Source: Leptasterias polaris (taxonomy: Eukaryota > Echinodermata > Asteroidea > Forcipulatida > Asteriidae). Taken from it: a stretch of 64,000 nucleotides of DNA. Each line of letters begins with the position of its first letter. Position 1 is the stretch's first letter. The translations under genes were made by a program, and so were the position numbers. This document shows positions 1-16,932 of the stretch, piece by piece. The notes under the pieces are model-generated. The model was given only the letters and a program-made list of their open reading frames with translations, made no database searches and was not told the origin of the DNA. Where the stretch lies: NCBI GenBank assembly GCA_037783415.1, contig JAZGTN010000170.1:3515501-3579500 (forward strand), written 5' to 3'.

Positions 1-232
1 GCCGTGTTGCATGGTTGTGTCTACCAATTGAATCTATTATATAACTCGATGGAAATAGTGCCTGTACCCAGTAACGTTGGAATACGATTGTCACTAGGAT
101 TTGTCTGTAGACTTTTGACGGCTTGTGGGGTTAGCAAGGACATTTCCATCTGAACAGTTTCATATAAGACGTAAATGTGGTGTGTTCTTATCAGCCTGTT
201 TCTTATTCACTGTATCATGTGACTTCCTCCAG
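1..232. other. Intron upstream of the first visible XYLB exon
   Basis: No frame here joins the kinase in phase. It ends in a pyrimidine-rich acceptor with AG at 231-232. I see no repeat family in it that recurs in the window. Confidence 0.6.
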
Positions 233-5273
<5,041 letters not shown>

Positions 5274-5292
5274 CTTGGACAGAATCACTGAA

Positions 5293-5526
5293 ACTAGTCT
5301 TGGTTCCAAGATGCTCTGTGTAATCACGAATGCATGTAGTCACGAAAACCTAACCGCTATCACCCCTTGAACCACTCGCCACCAGAGGGCGCTATGATTC
5401 CTGTAACCGCTATCATTGGAGCTCCTTTGATAGCAGTTTGTGGTATTCCAGGGTTGTGATAGCTGATTTGATAGCGATTAGGTTTTCGTGACTAAACAAC
5501 TGGAGCGTCTTGGAATCAAGACTACA
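5293..5526. repeat. Fold-back element in the presumed XYLB 3' UTR
   Basis: Arms 5338-5362 and 5469-5493 (AGTCACGAAAACCTAACCGC side) pair over 25 bp with one mismatch. An outer pair, 5293-5317 with about 5502-5526 (CTTGGTTCCAAGATGCTC side), extends the stem after a length-mismatched internal loop. The central loop is about 106 nt. Confidence 0.8.
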
Positions 5527-6335
5527 CTTAAACTCATGGGAATTTGTTGTTATGGTTACATCATCAACAGGCAAAACAGAACTTATTATGGTTTTTGTGA
5601 GAAAACCATAAGGACTCAAATTTGGGGTAAAAATCTTGTATTTCAAAAAGTTCGCTGTATGGACCGACTAGAATTGAATTGAGAAAACAAATGCAACATA
5701 GTTTAATATTTGAACTGTTTCAATTTGAAGTAAGGGAAGATTTTTATCTCATTTGCATTATGGGTAAGTGTTTTTCAATACTGACAGAATTGAAAGATTG
5801 TTATCAGAATGAAAGTCAACATTTTAACAAAAACACAAGACCCCCGTAGTTGTCCAGTCATAACTGCTCAAATCACTGCCCTGAGGCCTGGCAGTCCAGT
5901 GTTAACTTTGATTACTGACCATACTTTTCTGTATGTTACAAGCCTCAAATTGTAACCCTTTTTGTGTGTGTGTGTGCAATAACCTTTTGCAACAATACAA
6001 TGATACATCCTTGTAATTTCCCTTAATATCACCTATTCCCAAATTTAAAAGTCACTGTAAATCATCATTTTTTTAAAGTCTCTTAAACTCAAGTCACTAA
6101 CTCAGATTTGTTATTGAGATATCAACGGTAAATCTCAATATTTCAATTAAAAAGAATTTTATTACAAAAAACTTGAATGTCAGTTTAACGTGAGGAATCA
6201 GAAATGTACCTGGACTTCTCTGAAATACATCTCTAAAGGACAAAAGTTTTTCTAAATTGTATTATTTAATTCTGTTTTAAAATAAGTATTGGAATTTACT
6301 TCAATGTCAGGGTCTTAACATATCACTAAAGTTAG
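5527..6335. other. Downstream of XYLB, no feature recognised
   Basis: This is AT-rich unique-looking sequence. It may hold the rest of the XYLB 3' UTR; an ATTAAA hexamer lies near 6146. Confidence 0.4.
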
Positions 6336-6948
6336 TTAACCTTTTCAGCCCCAAGGGCGACTATAGTCGACTGTGCACTATACCCTGCTTCAGCCCCAAG
6401 GGCGACTATAGTCGCCCAAGACAACACACAGCAAAGCACTCAAGCCTGGGCACAAAGGCCATTTGTTAAAAAGCTGTAGTTTTGTCCATGTTCACCCTCC
6501 ATACCCAAGCTTACCATCATTGGAAAGAGAAAGATCGGATCTTTCCAATGGCGGTAAAATAAGATAGGGTTGTTATTTTGCAACCGCTTCAAATTAGAGT
6601 AGAAAGATCCGAAATGCCAAACACCTATGGAGCGCCATTAGGTTGTGTGCAAACAAGTGTTTGGGTTTTCAGAACACACTGAGGAAGCAAAGACCAAGAA
6701 CTTGGACATTTTTTGGCTGATTTCAATGATTTTTGAATTATATGAAAGAAAATTAAATAAGTAAGACAATTTTTATTACTCATTATGCTCTTAAATAAAA
6801 TCTTCAAGGTAATAACAGAGTTTGTAAAATCAAACTTTGAACACCAGCTTCCTGTTGTGTCAGGAAGTGTGCTTCACGCTTGAGTGGTCAAAGAACATGG
6901 GCTCCAGCAGTTGTTTATGTCAAAAGAACTTGGGGCTGAAAGGGTTAA
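6336..6948. mobile_element. TTAA-flanked inverted-repeat element, 613 bp
   Basis: Ends are TTAACCTTTTCAGCCCCAAG and its reverse complement with one mismatch, each starting with TTAA. Next to the left end the AGCCCCAAGGGCGACTATAG segment is directly duplicated (6348 and 6391). An inner palindrome (GATCGGATC core) lies near 6536. No transposase frame is visible, so it is probably a non-autonomous element of a TTAA-targeting (piggyBac-like) family; the class is inferred from the TTAA only. Confidence 0.75.
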
Positions 6949-7520
6949 AGGGGTGTTCACACAATTAGTTACATTTTCAGAAGTTCACACACTTTTTTCA
7001 GAACCCCCCACCTACAAATATACAAGAAAATGTTCAATATGTTGAATAATGTTTTACACTATTTTGTGTTTGTGGGTGTGGTAAGCAGAGCCATGAATCG
7101 GGCCTGGCTGGGGGAGGGGGGGGGGGGGGGGGGGGGAGTTATGGCTACTGTCTGTTTAGCCATCAATTACTGGCATGGTACAAATTGACAAAATCAACAT
7201 TTTATGTTATTTTAGAAAGCTGCTGTACACCCCTCTCGGCCTCTCCTAAGAGTAGATTTGTGAACTCATGAAAATGTTGATAATTGTGAATGACCCTTAG
7301 AATGTGTTCGATTATGTTTTTGGATCAGGTCACTTTATTGTAAATAAAAGTATTTTCAGTGATCATCAAAAATACACATAGGAATGAAGTTATTATTTTT
7401 AACTACTAAATGACAAGTTCTACCTCCCACCTCGGTAAATATTGGCATGATACTTTAGGAAAATCTGCAGCAAGTAAGATTTATGTGTAAAAGGATCGTG
7501 TTTGAAGCTATGCAGCTGTT
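6949..7520. other. Non-coding stretch with 21-G run
   Basis: A homopolymer of 21 G lies at 7116-7136. Nothing else was recognised. Confidence 0.6.
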
Positions 7521-7521
7521 T

Positions 7522-7755
7522 CATAGCACTCCACACTAATGCTAGAAATAGAAGCTCAGTACCCGGATCTCAGACGACATGTGAAAATTTCATGTATGCC
7601 CACGCTTTATATTTACTCGCGTGTACTGACAGTGAACTGTACTACTGCAGTCTGGCAGGCCGATGCAGTGATGCCGTGAGTGGTGAAAATGTTTGTCTGA
7701 CATCTGGGAGTTTTGAGCAAAAGTGACGTCACTAGGTCGGAGTGCTATTGTCGTT
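7522..7755. repeat. Short inverted-repeat element (family also at 21515-21740, opposite orientation)
   Basis: Ends are ATAGCACTCC and GGAGTGCTAT. Internal segments (GAAGCTCAGTACCCGG, ACTGTACTACTGCAG, TTTTGAGCAAAAGTG) recur in reverse complement at 21515-21740. Confidence 0.65.
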
Positions 7756-8009
7756 GTAGTTTGTAGAGGACCAACTAGATTGTTCATGGATGGTGTTTTT
7801 AATTTATGTTTTTGGATAATTGTTTTTGTATCTTAAAAACATAGCAATAAGGAAACATAGCAATAAGGGGTAGAAAAACTAAAGTCTATGTATTTGATTG
7901 ACAAACTCTTTTATGGGACGGTACAAAATTGATTTAAAAAAATTAAAACAGTACGTCCAGTCTAAAGAAATTAAACTTGGAGAGTGCTGAGCTCAAAAAT
8001 AGCGAGAAC

Positions 8010-8290
8010 ATTAATTTTATTTCATTTATTCTGGTTGTGAAGCCAAGTACTCTCTAAGAAAAGTGAGCTTAATCGCTGTACTAGCCAAGAACCCAATGTA
8101 GAGACGACAAGGAAGGAAGTTACAGTTTTAGATGTGGGAGGAAAACCCATAAGAATTATTCCTGGGAAAACCCACCCAGTCAGGTAGAGACTGATAACCT
8201 AATTCACAAAGTGCCCATGGTGGGATTCGTACCGGGGGTCTTGGAGTTGGAAGGCGAGGAAAGATAAGCCAACCTGACCACTTGTATGCA
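8010..8290 (-). mobile_element. SINE-like element, minus strand
   Basis: Read on the minus strand it ends with a 'gtacagcgattaagctcac' then 'cttggcttcacaaccag' tail that matches the tail of the SINE at 55932-56300. The B-box-like CGGTACGAATCCCAC lies upstream of it. The head differs from the other SINEs here. Confidence 0.55.
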
Positions 8291-8344
8291 ACAACAAATC
8301 ATTGGGCTAATCTGTATGAATCTTAAGAAATGTATTTGTATATT

Positions 8345-8660
8345 TTCAAAAAATAGATTTCATAGTTATGACTTATATCTCACAATTATGACTTAAATCT
8401 CACAATTATAACTTATGTATGGGATATATCTCATACGTAAGTCATAATTATGACTTATGTATGAGATTATCACATAAATAAGTCATAGTAATGACTTATG
8501 TATGATATAGTTCTCATATAGTTATGACTTGTATACATCATAAATATGACTTACATGTAATAAGCACATGTCATTATTGTGACTTAATAAGTGGCTACTG
8601 GCAAATGTACAGTATAGGACAGGCTAATTTATGTATGTCATAGTTATTACTTATTCTAAT
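8345..8660. repeat. AT-rich array of ATTATGACTTA motifs in both orientations
   Basis: At least ten copies of a TTATGACTTA or TAAGTCATAA motif lie at irregular spacing, including the palindrome TAAGTCATAATTATGACTTA near 8442. The array resumes at about 8908-8932 after an inserted GC-richer element. Confidence 0.75.
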
Positions 8661-8675
8661 TCCTAGTTACGAGGT

Positions 8676-8903
8676 ATAGATAGGTTGCAATATGACGTAA
8701 GTCGGCCATCTTTACGGGCAATTTGGAACACACAGTCATGCGTTACGCGTGAGAACGGCGTGCAGCACGCGCACATTTCACAAAACTCATTGCGTGATTG
8801 GTTAGTGAACGACGCGGCTGCGTTAATAATTTGAGCGCTTGACGCGCCTGCAAGCCAAAATGCGATTTGCCCGTAAAGATGGCGTCTACTGGGAACTATC
8901 TAT
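8676..8903. mobile_element. CpG-rich inverted-repeat element inserted in the ATTATGACTTA array
   Basis: The ends ATAGATAG and CTATCTAT and the subterminal 17-bp GCCATCTTTACGGGCAA pair form an inverted repeat. The inside is rich in CG dinucleotides (for example GCGCTTGACGCGCC), unlike both flanks. No frame is visible. Confidence 0.7.
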
Positions 8904-9004
8904 AATTTCATAGTTATGACTTATAAGTATGACGTTCTTTTCATCCCTGTGTTTTCAACAGAAAAAGAAAAACAAATTGGAATAAAAAGAAGATGAATAA
9001 CAAT

Positions 9005-9180
9005 GATAATAGTTTGGGATTGAACGAAGACAAATTGAAGGCATTTGAACCAGCGACCTCTGGGTTAACATGCTCTACCAACTGAGCTATTTTCCCGCTC
9101 TAGTCAATTTTTCTTTGTTAAAACCCAAGTTATTTTAAAATGTACCCAGTCAGTTTCCCTTGTGGTTTATTAATGATAAT
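9005..9180 (-). repeat. tRNA-headed dispersed repeat, CACAAGGG family, copy 3
   Basis: On the minus strand the A box TAGCTCAGTTGGTAGAGC is followed by a B-box-like GGTTCAAATGCC. The right (+) end is CAGTCAGTTTCCCTTGTGG. It has the same layout as 1081-1205. Confidence 0.65.
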
Positions 9181-11140
9181 AGTTTTGTATGTTTTGTTGA
9201 TGCTTTTGCATCCATTTAATTTGAAGACATGATCTGTAGTCATATTTAATGTTTTCAAAACAAAATTTCTAAATTTTATTTATAGAAAAAAATATTAGCT
9301 GGGGCAAGATAAAGTGATGGTTTATGCATTCCGTGGCTGGGATCAAACAATTTTAAAAGACGTCATAAAGTGTGGATAGTAACTAGGAAAATTAATATGG
9401 TGAAATTTCAACTGTCAAAAACATACTTGACATAAAGTTTAAACAGCCAACAATTCCGCTAAAGCCTGTGCACCACATCAGTAAACGTTGAAGAGTTGAA
9501 GACATCCACACTTGATGTGACCGAACATATACTTGAAACAACAAACCTGTGAAAGTTTAAGCTCAATCGCTCATCATACAGAGTCACGAGTAAATATTGT
9601 TAACCAAATAATACATTGAGTTGGACTCGGGGGGGGGATCTAAACTAAATGTTTTACTCATTGTGACGTTATGCTACTCAAAATACTCCAGCAATGACAA
9701 AATAACGGATGTCAATGCCTTTTATTATGATATCAACTAGCATGTGCATTTCGATCTGCAGTTAATCAAATTGAACCCAAACAGTTAAAAACATTTGATT
9801 TAACTGATTAACTGATTAACTGATTAATTCCAATCTCATGTACATTTACAATAATTGATTATAATCCACCTTTACCCCAAAATGTGTTTCCAATTGTGTT
9901 GCCTCAACTCCAAATAATTGAATTAATCTCAAACTTTATCCTCACTAAATTGTATTCTATAAGTCACATTACCCTTAAAAAATCAATCACTTTTACAGTC
10001 AATTTTTTATTTTTTTATTTTTTATTTTTTAAAACTTATAATCTTTAATTTCAAATGAACTAATTTGTACTCACAACATTGGGCACATTCAAAATAAACA
10101 AAATATTGGTGAAAGTACGGCTGTGACTAGTGAATTTTAGATATACTCCTGGCGAAAGATGCAAAACAGCAAAAAGAACTGAGCAAAAAGAATTTCGCCT
10201 ACTATGTCATGCGCTGCACAACAAATAAATTACACTGAACAGTCCGCAACACTCATTGCTCAAAACCTACATAGGTTTTGAGAAAACTGTAGCACGACCA
10301 TGTTTATAATACAAATCTGTGAACATTTATATTTTCACCCTCACAAATGTTCTGCACACCATTTAATCTGAGTTGTGTTTGGATCTGATTTGTTAACTTT
10401 TTATTTTAGCTTTAAGGGATACATGGAAAAGATCAATGCATCTCTCATTCCCCAAACACACAAACAAGATCGACTGTTTTTATGAAAATGTAAGCATCTG
10501 TATAACACTCATTTTCAAGAAAACAGCAAATCATTTTCATGTTGTCCTGAGAATGCATTTTACAAGTTTATAGTTTTTGGCACTTGAATCTTGAAGACAG
10601 ACAACTTGAATCCTATGTACTCTTCCCGGAAGACTGAGATATGCTGTGGCAGCTGATATAAAAAAAAATACAACAATTTACATTTGTATCTGAACAAATT
10701 ATTAAATATTTTCCTTGATAAACCTGTCTACGCATTGTACCTGCCAGCCAACCTTTGATCGGGCAGACTCGTTTGTAAACATGTGATGTCATGATTCATG
10801 TCCTGTGTACAAACTATCGTAAACGTACAAACTATCGTACGTGTCGTAAACATCCCTGGACTTTTTTCCAACTGTTTTAATCAACTGAGTGTTGTTTCAT
10901 GATTTCATTTGCATGTTGTTTACACGAGAACAAAACAATAGAATTAAAGCCTGTCGGAAGTAACAAAACCATCAATCAACTCAAACCACTTGTTATGATC
11001 AGTAACTATATCAATGTATGGTGAAAGGAAGGAAGATTGCAAATGTCAAATAAATGTAAATGTATAATTTTTGATGTTAAGACAACAAAATAATAATAAT
11101 AATTCGTAATAATAAAAAAAATAAACATTATTTTTTAACT
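9181..11140. other. AT-rich stretch without a recognised gene
   Basis: It contains a short (AACTGATT)n tract near 9803-9826 and a duplicated GTACAAACTATCGTA segment near 10807-10838. No splice-compatible coding segment was seen. Confidence 0.5.
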
Positions 11141-11144
11141 TTTA

Positions 11145-11145
11145 A

Positions 11146-11176
<31 letters not shown>

Positions 11177-11210
11177 ATTTTATTATTATTATTTTTTTTT
11201 TTGGGGGGGG
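11145..11210. repeat. Compound TTTA/TTTTA/TTA microsatellite ending in T and G runs
   Basis: (TTTA)n passes into (TTTTA)n, then (TTA)n, a T run and eight G. The same order of tracts recurs at about 33001-33054. Confidence 0.8.
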
Positions 11211-11519
11211 AATATTATGCTTCTCTTTGTTAATGTTATGCCATAAGGTAAACAGTTAGAATACCTTTTGTTTTCTTCTTTTGACATTCATGATTGGTAA
11301 AGAAGCAAAATAAAATTTGACAAAGATTTCGAAGAGAAGACTTTATGATCAGTTTTCTAAGTTTGCCGTTTAAAATAAAAGGATGTTTAATTTCTCATGC
11401 AAAGAAGTTCACATTTAATGGTGTGCGTATTGTTGGTAAGATTGAAAATAAAGATATTTACAGATTTACACACAACTTGTTGTATAGTACATGTATAAAG
11501 ATGGTCTTGGCGGAAAACT

Positions 11520-11763
11520 TCCCTTAAATATTTTTTGCCTGGAATGCATAGTTTTTGAAAAAATAGTGGGGGGGGGGGAAAGGTTTGAGCTGGCAAGTCC
11601 GAAATCCAACGTTTTTTTTCTTCACTAGTTTGTCTTGTCTCTGATGAGTGATTGAGCTTAAACTTTGCAGCTTCGTTATATCATGTATATATGTATGTGT
11701 TGGGTCACACAAAGTGCGGATGCTGGTCTTTGACAATTTTACCAAAGTTGGTTAAGTGCTTTA
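11520..11763. repeat. Degenerate TTAA-type inverted-repeat element (family A)
   Basis: The right part (GGTCACACAAAGTGCGGATG, GGTCTTTGACAATTTTACC, GGTTAAGTGCTTTAA) corresponds to the right end of the better copy at 19600-19975. The left end is obscured by a G run. Confidence 0.55.
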
Positions 11764-12663
11764 ATACACGGAACTTTGTATGTTTTTTTAAAGTTTTTTT
11801 TTAAATACTGTCGTTTTACATGTCACAATTCAATTCAATCAACTTGTTTCTTTGCCATCAATATTTTTGATGGGGGGCGGGGGGGGGGGGGTTCTCGGGT
11901 CTCACTCAGTAAAATATTCACAAATAATAAATTTCATTTCTGCTTTTAAAGAAAAACTGAAGAAAACAAACCTTTTATGAGACTCAGTCTACATAAAATA
12001 TATAAAATATGTATCAAACATTAGCACAAATCTTCCCGAATTGTGTGAGACAAACACTTCACTAGAGGAGCATCTTATCACCATGGCAACCTTTTGATGA
12101 TGCGCACTACTTTCCTTCAATTGTATTCTCCGTGTGCGTCAGAATCTTCTATCTTTGCTCGATGAAAGGTAGGCCTATAGACGATGTGACCTGTGACATC
12201 ACATGTTTACAAAAGAGCCACAGAGCCTGGACTTCCTGCAGGCACATTTGTACACAGATCAATGGAAGAAAACAACAAATTTTATGTTTTGTGAAGATTG
12301 CACTGAAGATTGTCTGATTTTTCTCAACTTTTGATATGAAGAAAGGGGGGACATCTCAAAAGCTGTACAGCTGTTGCTTTTGTAAATTTTGAATTTATGT
12401 GAAAATTATGACACAAAATGTAAATTTTCCCATATAGCCTGTGTAGTATCTTGCCCGGCAGGAAACGCTTTAGAATGTACAAGGTCACCACTCTGTAAAC
12501 AAATGTAACATGGCCTATAGTAAGATTTATTTTTGACGTAAACCCACATTTTTCAAGAATTTTTCACTCAAGGCAGTAGTGAGTGATGATCATTTTTCAG
12601 AATCGTCAATTTCTAGATTTCTCATCATATGTAATTTATCGTTGCCTTACCATTTTTAATCAG
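11764..12663. other. Non-coding stretch, G run at 11879-11891
   Basis: Nothing was recognised beyond the G homopolymer. Confidence 0.5.
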
Positions 12664-13063
12664 TTAAAGGCAATGTATACCTTTGGTTTTTGGAACCGTT
12701 CGATTGGTTCAATCCTATATAAATGTAGATTATATACAATAAAACTAACCTGTGAAAATTTTACTTCAAAAGGTGGTCACGTTTTTGAAATATTGCCGAA
12801 AAAAACAGAGTGAATAATATGTCCACACAGGAAGTATATTCCCTATAAGAATTGCACAATCTGAGAAACGTTTCTGACAAACGTTTCTCAGATTCAAATT
12901 TTGGGGCAATCATGAAAAACCTGATATCTTTTCTCATAGCCACATTAATTTGAAGTGAAATGATTTTTGAAATGCTGTATAGGCCTACTATCGAAAGCTG
13001 CTGTACTTCTTACCACGTAAGTTTTTATTGCCATTAATTTTCAAAGTCATTCAGACCCTTTAA
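12664..13063. mobile_element. TTAA-flanked inverted-repeat element, family C, copy 1
   Basis: It is bounded by TTAAAGG and CCTTTAA. The signature (TGTATACCTTTGGTTTTTGG, CACAATCTGAGAAACG, GTTTCTCAGATTCAAATTTT, TTTTTATTGCCATTAATTTT) recurs at 33297, 45119 and 46241. The inner GAGAAACG/CGTTTCTC forms a hairpin. It is about 400 bp with no coding capacity. Confidence 0.8.
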
Positions 13064-13917
13064 ATGGTAAAGTTGAAACCAACTACTAAAAATATAATGC
13101 GATATAAATGAAGCATCAAGGCCAACTGGTCGAAACATTGAGCTGTTCTTTTTACACCTCCGGTTCTTTTATCAGAACCCTCACCACTCATTAGCGAGAT
13201 TGTTATTTCCATGGTGGTAACGCAAACTTTAAACAACTAGAATATATAAGTATAAATAGCTAGCAGGGCCGAATGGTTTAAGAGCTTGGTATATTCTTAC
13301 AATGAAAAAAAGAAGAAACACAATGTTTATTTGGTTTGTAACCTTTAATTTATGCTTAGCTGATATTTGTTTTATTTAAAAATACCAAGAACCTATAATT
13401 CAACAGCAGTCGATTTTACCAAGCTCATCTTGGCTCAAGACAAATTCTTACCCCTGCACAACAAGATAAAGAATGACTCTTATTAGCCCAAGCCCCAAAA
13501 GACTAATCTTACGGTAAAAACGACTTGCAGGTTTTATGAAGAGAAATGCTTGTCGATATTTTATAAAAATAATTTCCCCAAGTTGGCCAATTCCACTTCC
13601 AAGGTGTATATACGGACGGTGATAAATTATAATAATGAGAAATTCCTTGAACTGGTGGCTGTGTAGATTCTCTCATTGAAATTGATTTGTGGATAATTGG
13701 AGAGTAATGTGTACGCTGTTTGTGGAATCAGTTGACAATAGCACGTTTCCTGTGGTTTTTTTGAGTGGGCTGGATCATGGAGCCAGTACAAGAAACAGCG
13801 GCTTGACACCGTCAATCGTTGGTATTTACGTCACCGAAGCGTCTTTGGAAAATTCACAAGGTACAAATAACCATTCAGCGGTGTTTGGTTGCCACTAAAT
13901 GTTGCCCACATAGTTAG
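13064..13917. other. No feature recognised
   Basis: Short frames only; no repeat family was matched. Confidence 0.45.
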
Positions 13918-14112
13918 GGCACAATTTCATGAAGCTATTAAGCAGAAAATACTGCTTAGCAAATTTCTTTGCTAAGCAAAAACATGAGTTGGGAACCAGT
14001 GGTAACAGTTTAATGTATATGAAATTTTGGCTGGTTACTTGTTTCAAATGAGCTAGAATTTTCTGTGCTTGGCAAGTTTTTGTGCTTAAGGCTTTATGAA
14101 ATTGAGCCCTGA
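13918..14112. repeat. Palindromic GGCTGGTAAC-type repeat, copy 2
   Basis: It carries CAATTTCATGAAGC, TTTTGGCTGGTTAC and CTTTATGAAATTGAGCCC, matching the copy at 55363-55558 in order. Confidence 0.75.
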
Positions 14113-15680
14113 TATCAAGATGGCCTGGGGTATCAGTCTCAATTGCTAAGCAAAGTGTGATGTCACAGTATAAATTACTACATGGTGATATTGGTAGCTC
14201 ATCTATGTGTTTTGTGAAATCGAGATGGCCATGAACTTTACCAAAATATCAGCTTTCGATTTTTTTCCTTGGCCTTATTTCATCCAGTCATATGAAACCT
14301 AAAACCACAGGGCTCTCCTCTGTCCTTGTAAATAAACTTCTCCCAGTTAACCTAGACTCGAGAAGTAGACACACATAAACAAAATCCATTATGAGTTCGA
14401 TCTTTGTATACATCCATTCTTCCCCCCCCCCTATCTACCCTGCTACATTACAGTCTTATAGTGTAGGTTTCATTGTCTATTTCAAACTCAAAACTTGGCG
14501 GCCATTGTTGCAATCAATGTCCCCCAGTTATTGATCCTATTGTACATGTACTTGTCCTTGATGGTATCAAATAACGTTGTCGGGTCACATGCTACCTTCC
14601 CAGTAATGAACCAATAATTGAAAGAGGCAGTAAGTCAGCGTTTTTTTAGATCGTTAGCTACGCTCTGCTTGCACACAATAGAGTCACCGAGCCATGTTTA
14701 TTGCATGTCCTAGGTACAAACAACCTAGAATGTCTTGGCAACACATTGATTCATTGGGAGTCTAATGAATAATTCAAACTTTGGGGAATTGCAATACTCA
14801 TTTCTCATGTGATAGTAGCTGCGTCAACATTATGTAGGTCTTAATTCATTGTGTTTTTATCGGGCACAATACAGGTCGGTGTTGTCAGCAATTTCATTCA
14901 GAGAATAACGGTAGCAATAAAAGTAAGTATGTTTTCCTTTTAATACTTGTACATTAAATTTGTGTAAAGCTTTTCACCAAATGAAGAAGTGGTTGTTAAA
15001 ATTATTATTTGTTATTTTAAACTAATTTTAAACTAATTACCTGTCCTATAATATTCCGGCTTGTGATTTTGTTTAGAATTTCTTCAAAGAGGTTAACATT
15101 TCAGATATGAAAGACTCTGCCCTTGTTAGGACTAAACCTCTAGATTTCTTTTTATTGTGATTTAAAGAGCAGGAATGAGATGTATCAGGATTTTTCCTGA
15201 TTTGAGGATTTTTCTTTCATCACAGAGATGAAAGACTGCCCTTGTGGTGACCAAACCTTCAAATATTTAATTTTATAGATGAAGAGAGTCTGTAAACCTC
15301 CAGATTGTGACAACTTGTAAATTCAGGGGCTTTGTCTCCACACCAAGAGGAAACATCTCTCAAATTTTCAGGATATTTCATTTTTTTTTAAATACAACCT
15401 CACCCCTGAAAGAGTATAAAAACATTTAAAATAACATCAGGGAAAACTCTTAGGGATTCATCTCCAGACCAAGAGGATACTGCTGAGCATTTTCCAGATC
15501 CTTTAATTTTTGTAAAGTCACACCTCGATACTGTATTTGAAAATGAGCAATTTAATCTTCTTTTTTTTGTTTCTTTCACTGGTGTGCAACTATAAAGCAT
15601 TTTTGAGTCTATGCTCTCTGTGTTATGTGGCTTTGAGTGGGGGATGAAGGGGTGGGGGCGGGTTGGGTGGCTTGATCTGC
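14113..15680. other. No gene recognised
   Basis: Mostly unique-looking AT-rich DNA. A diverged repetition of 'gatgaaagactgcccttg' segments occurs near 15107 and 15226. Confidence 0.45.
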
Positions 15681-15689
15681 TTTTGCTGG

Positions 15690-16030
15690 GATTGCTGAGT
15701 TTATTTTCCAATGATTATGTTCATTTTCTTGAAGACAAAAAACATTACTTCTTTGCTGATTCTTTTTAGTTTGGTTCTATTGAGTATTTCAGAAAGTATC
15801 TTTTGTAATATATTACTGGAAAGAGTTTGTTGTCCAGAAATGTTAAATTAATTAATTGAAGGCATGCTGCATTTATTTTCCCATGATTCTGTCAAATTTT
15901 CTTATAAAATATTTCTTTTTTGCTGATTTGTTTTCTTTTTCTTTTTTATTCTTTCTAATAGTATCTTTTGTAATATATTACTGGACAAAGTTTGTTGTCT
16001 ACAAATGTTGAATCACTGAATCAACTGCAT
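15690..16030. repeat. Diverged tandem duplication, unit about 165 bp
   Basis: GTATCTTTTGTAATATATTA is followed by 'ctgga.a.agtttgttgtc' and occurs near 15798 and 15961. The preceding 'ttattttcc.atgatt.tgt' segments are also doubled. Confidence 0.6.
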
Positions 16031-16251
16031 GCCTGATGAAAAGTGTCTTATGTGCTTTAAAAATTGGTCATGGAGTCTTTAACATCTTAGGTTTTTGTAA
16101 AGAAATCCTGATGAAAGTCTCCATTCTGAAAACTTTTCTGTGTCATCAAAGACTTTTTGTGTAAGAAGTTTTGATAGGAGTGATGACACATTTATTTGTC
16201 TCATATTTTTTGAGGAAACTAAAATTCAGGACATCTTCTCTTCTTTCAGGA

Positions 16252-16429
16252 ACCATTTTCAATTGAGAGAAAGAAAGAGGACAAAAGTAATAAATAGGAG
16301 CTTTGACGACTAAGAGCTACTTTCCCCCAGGATCTGCCTGTGAGTGCAAAGTGTTTCCTCCTTCTTTGTTCACCATGATGAGATTTCTGCAAACCACTCA
16401 ACACTTCAAAATGGAGGGATTCAACGGTA
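16252..16429 (+). other. Candidate 5' exon with start codon (weak)
   Basis: A pyrimidine-rich acceptor (CTTCTTTCAG) precedes 16252. CACCATGATG at about 16372-16381 is a good initiation context, and MMRFLQTTQHFKMEGFN is followed by G and a strong donor GTAAGT at 16430. It would leave in phase 1, which fits exon 3 of the downstream EF-hand/HELP gene (50926). No repeat was recognised in it. It could equally be chance. Confidence 0.2.
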
Positions 16430-16932
16430 AGTTGGCTTCACTTTTACTTGAACTTTGGGAAGGATGGCAAGTGTTTTGCATTTGATTTTGTATAGGACTG
16501 ACTTTCATTCACTTTGTACCAATGCAAATCCAAGTCAAATTTCATTTCTTCAACAATACTTTTGAAGTATTATGAATTTTGGTTGGGGTTAAATTATATA
16601 TTTCCTTTTGAGTAATGCCAGTATAAAAGCAAAGCCCACCTAATGTCTGCTGTTTGGCTCCAACGGTTATGAGAATCCCATATAGGAAATGCAGAGCAAG
16701 TTTTTCATTTTGGAGTATTGTTTTGTACTTGCCTTTCATACTGGATGCCTTGTTCAGAATGACCAGTGTATGTGTTAGGAAATGCCTTGGTAAAATGACA
16801 CACCAAGGTATTGGAGCTGAAGTGGTGGCAAAAGGTTAATCGTTTGGATGTGAACAGTTGAGGCACACACCCGTGTTGAATTGACGTTTTCCAACAGGAT
16901 GGGACATCAGTGCCTCTTGATTGTCAATTATC

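Noticed and set aside
8345..8600. Possible CRISPR-like array
   Set aside because: Motifs are short, in both orientations and irregularly spaced, and the DNA is eukaryotic.
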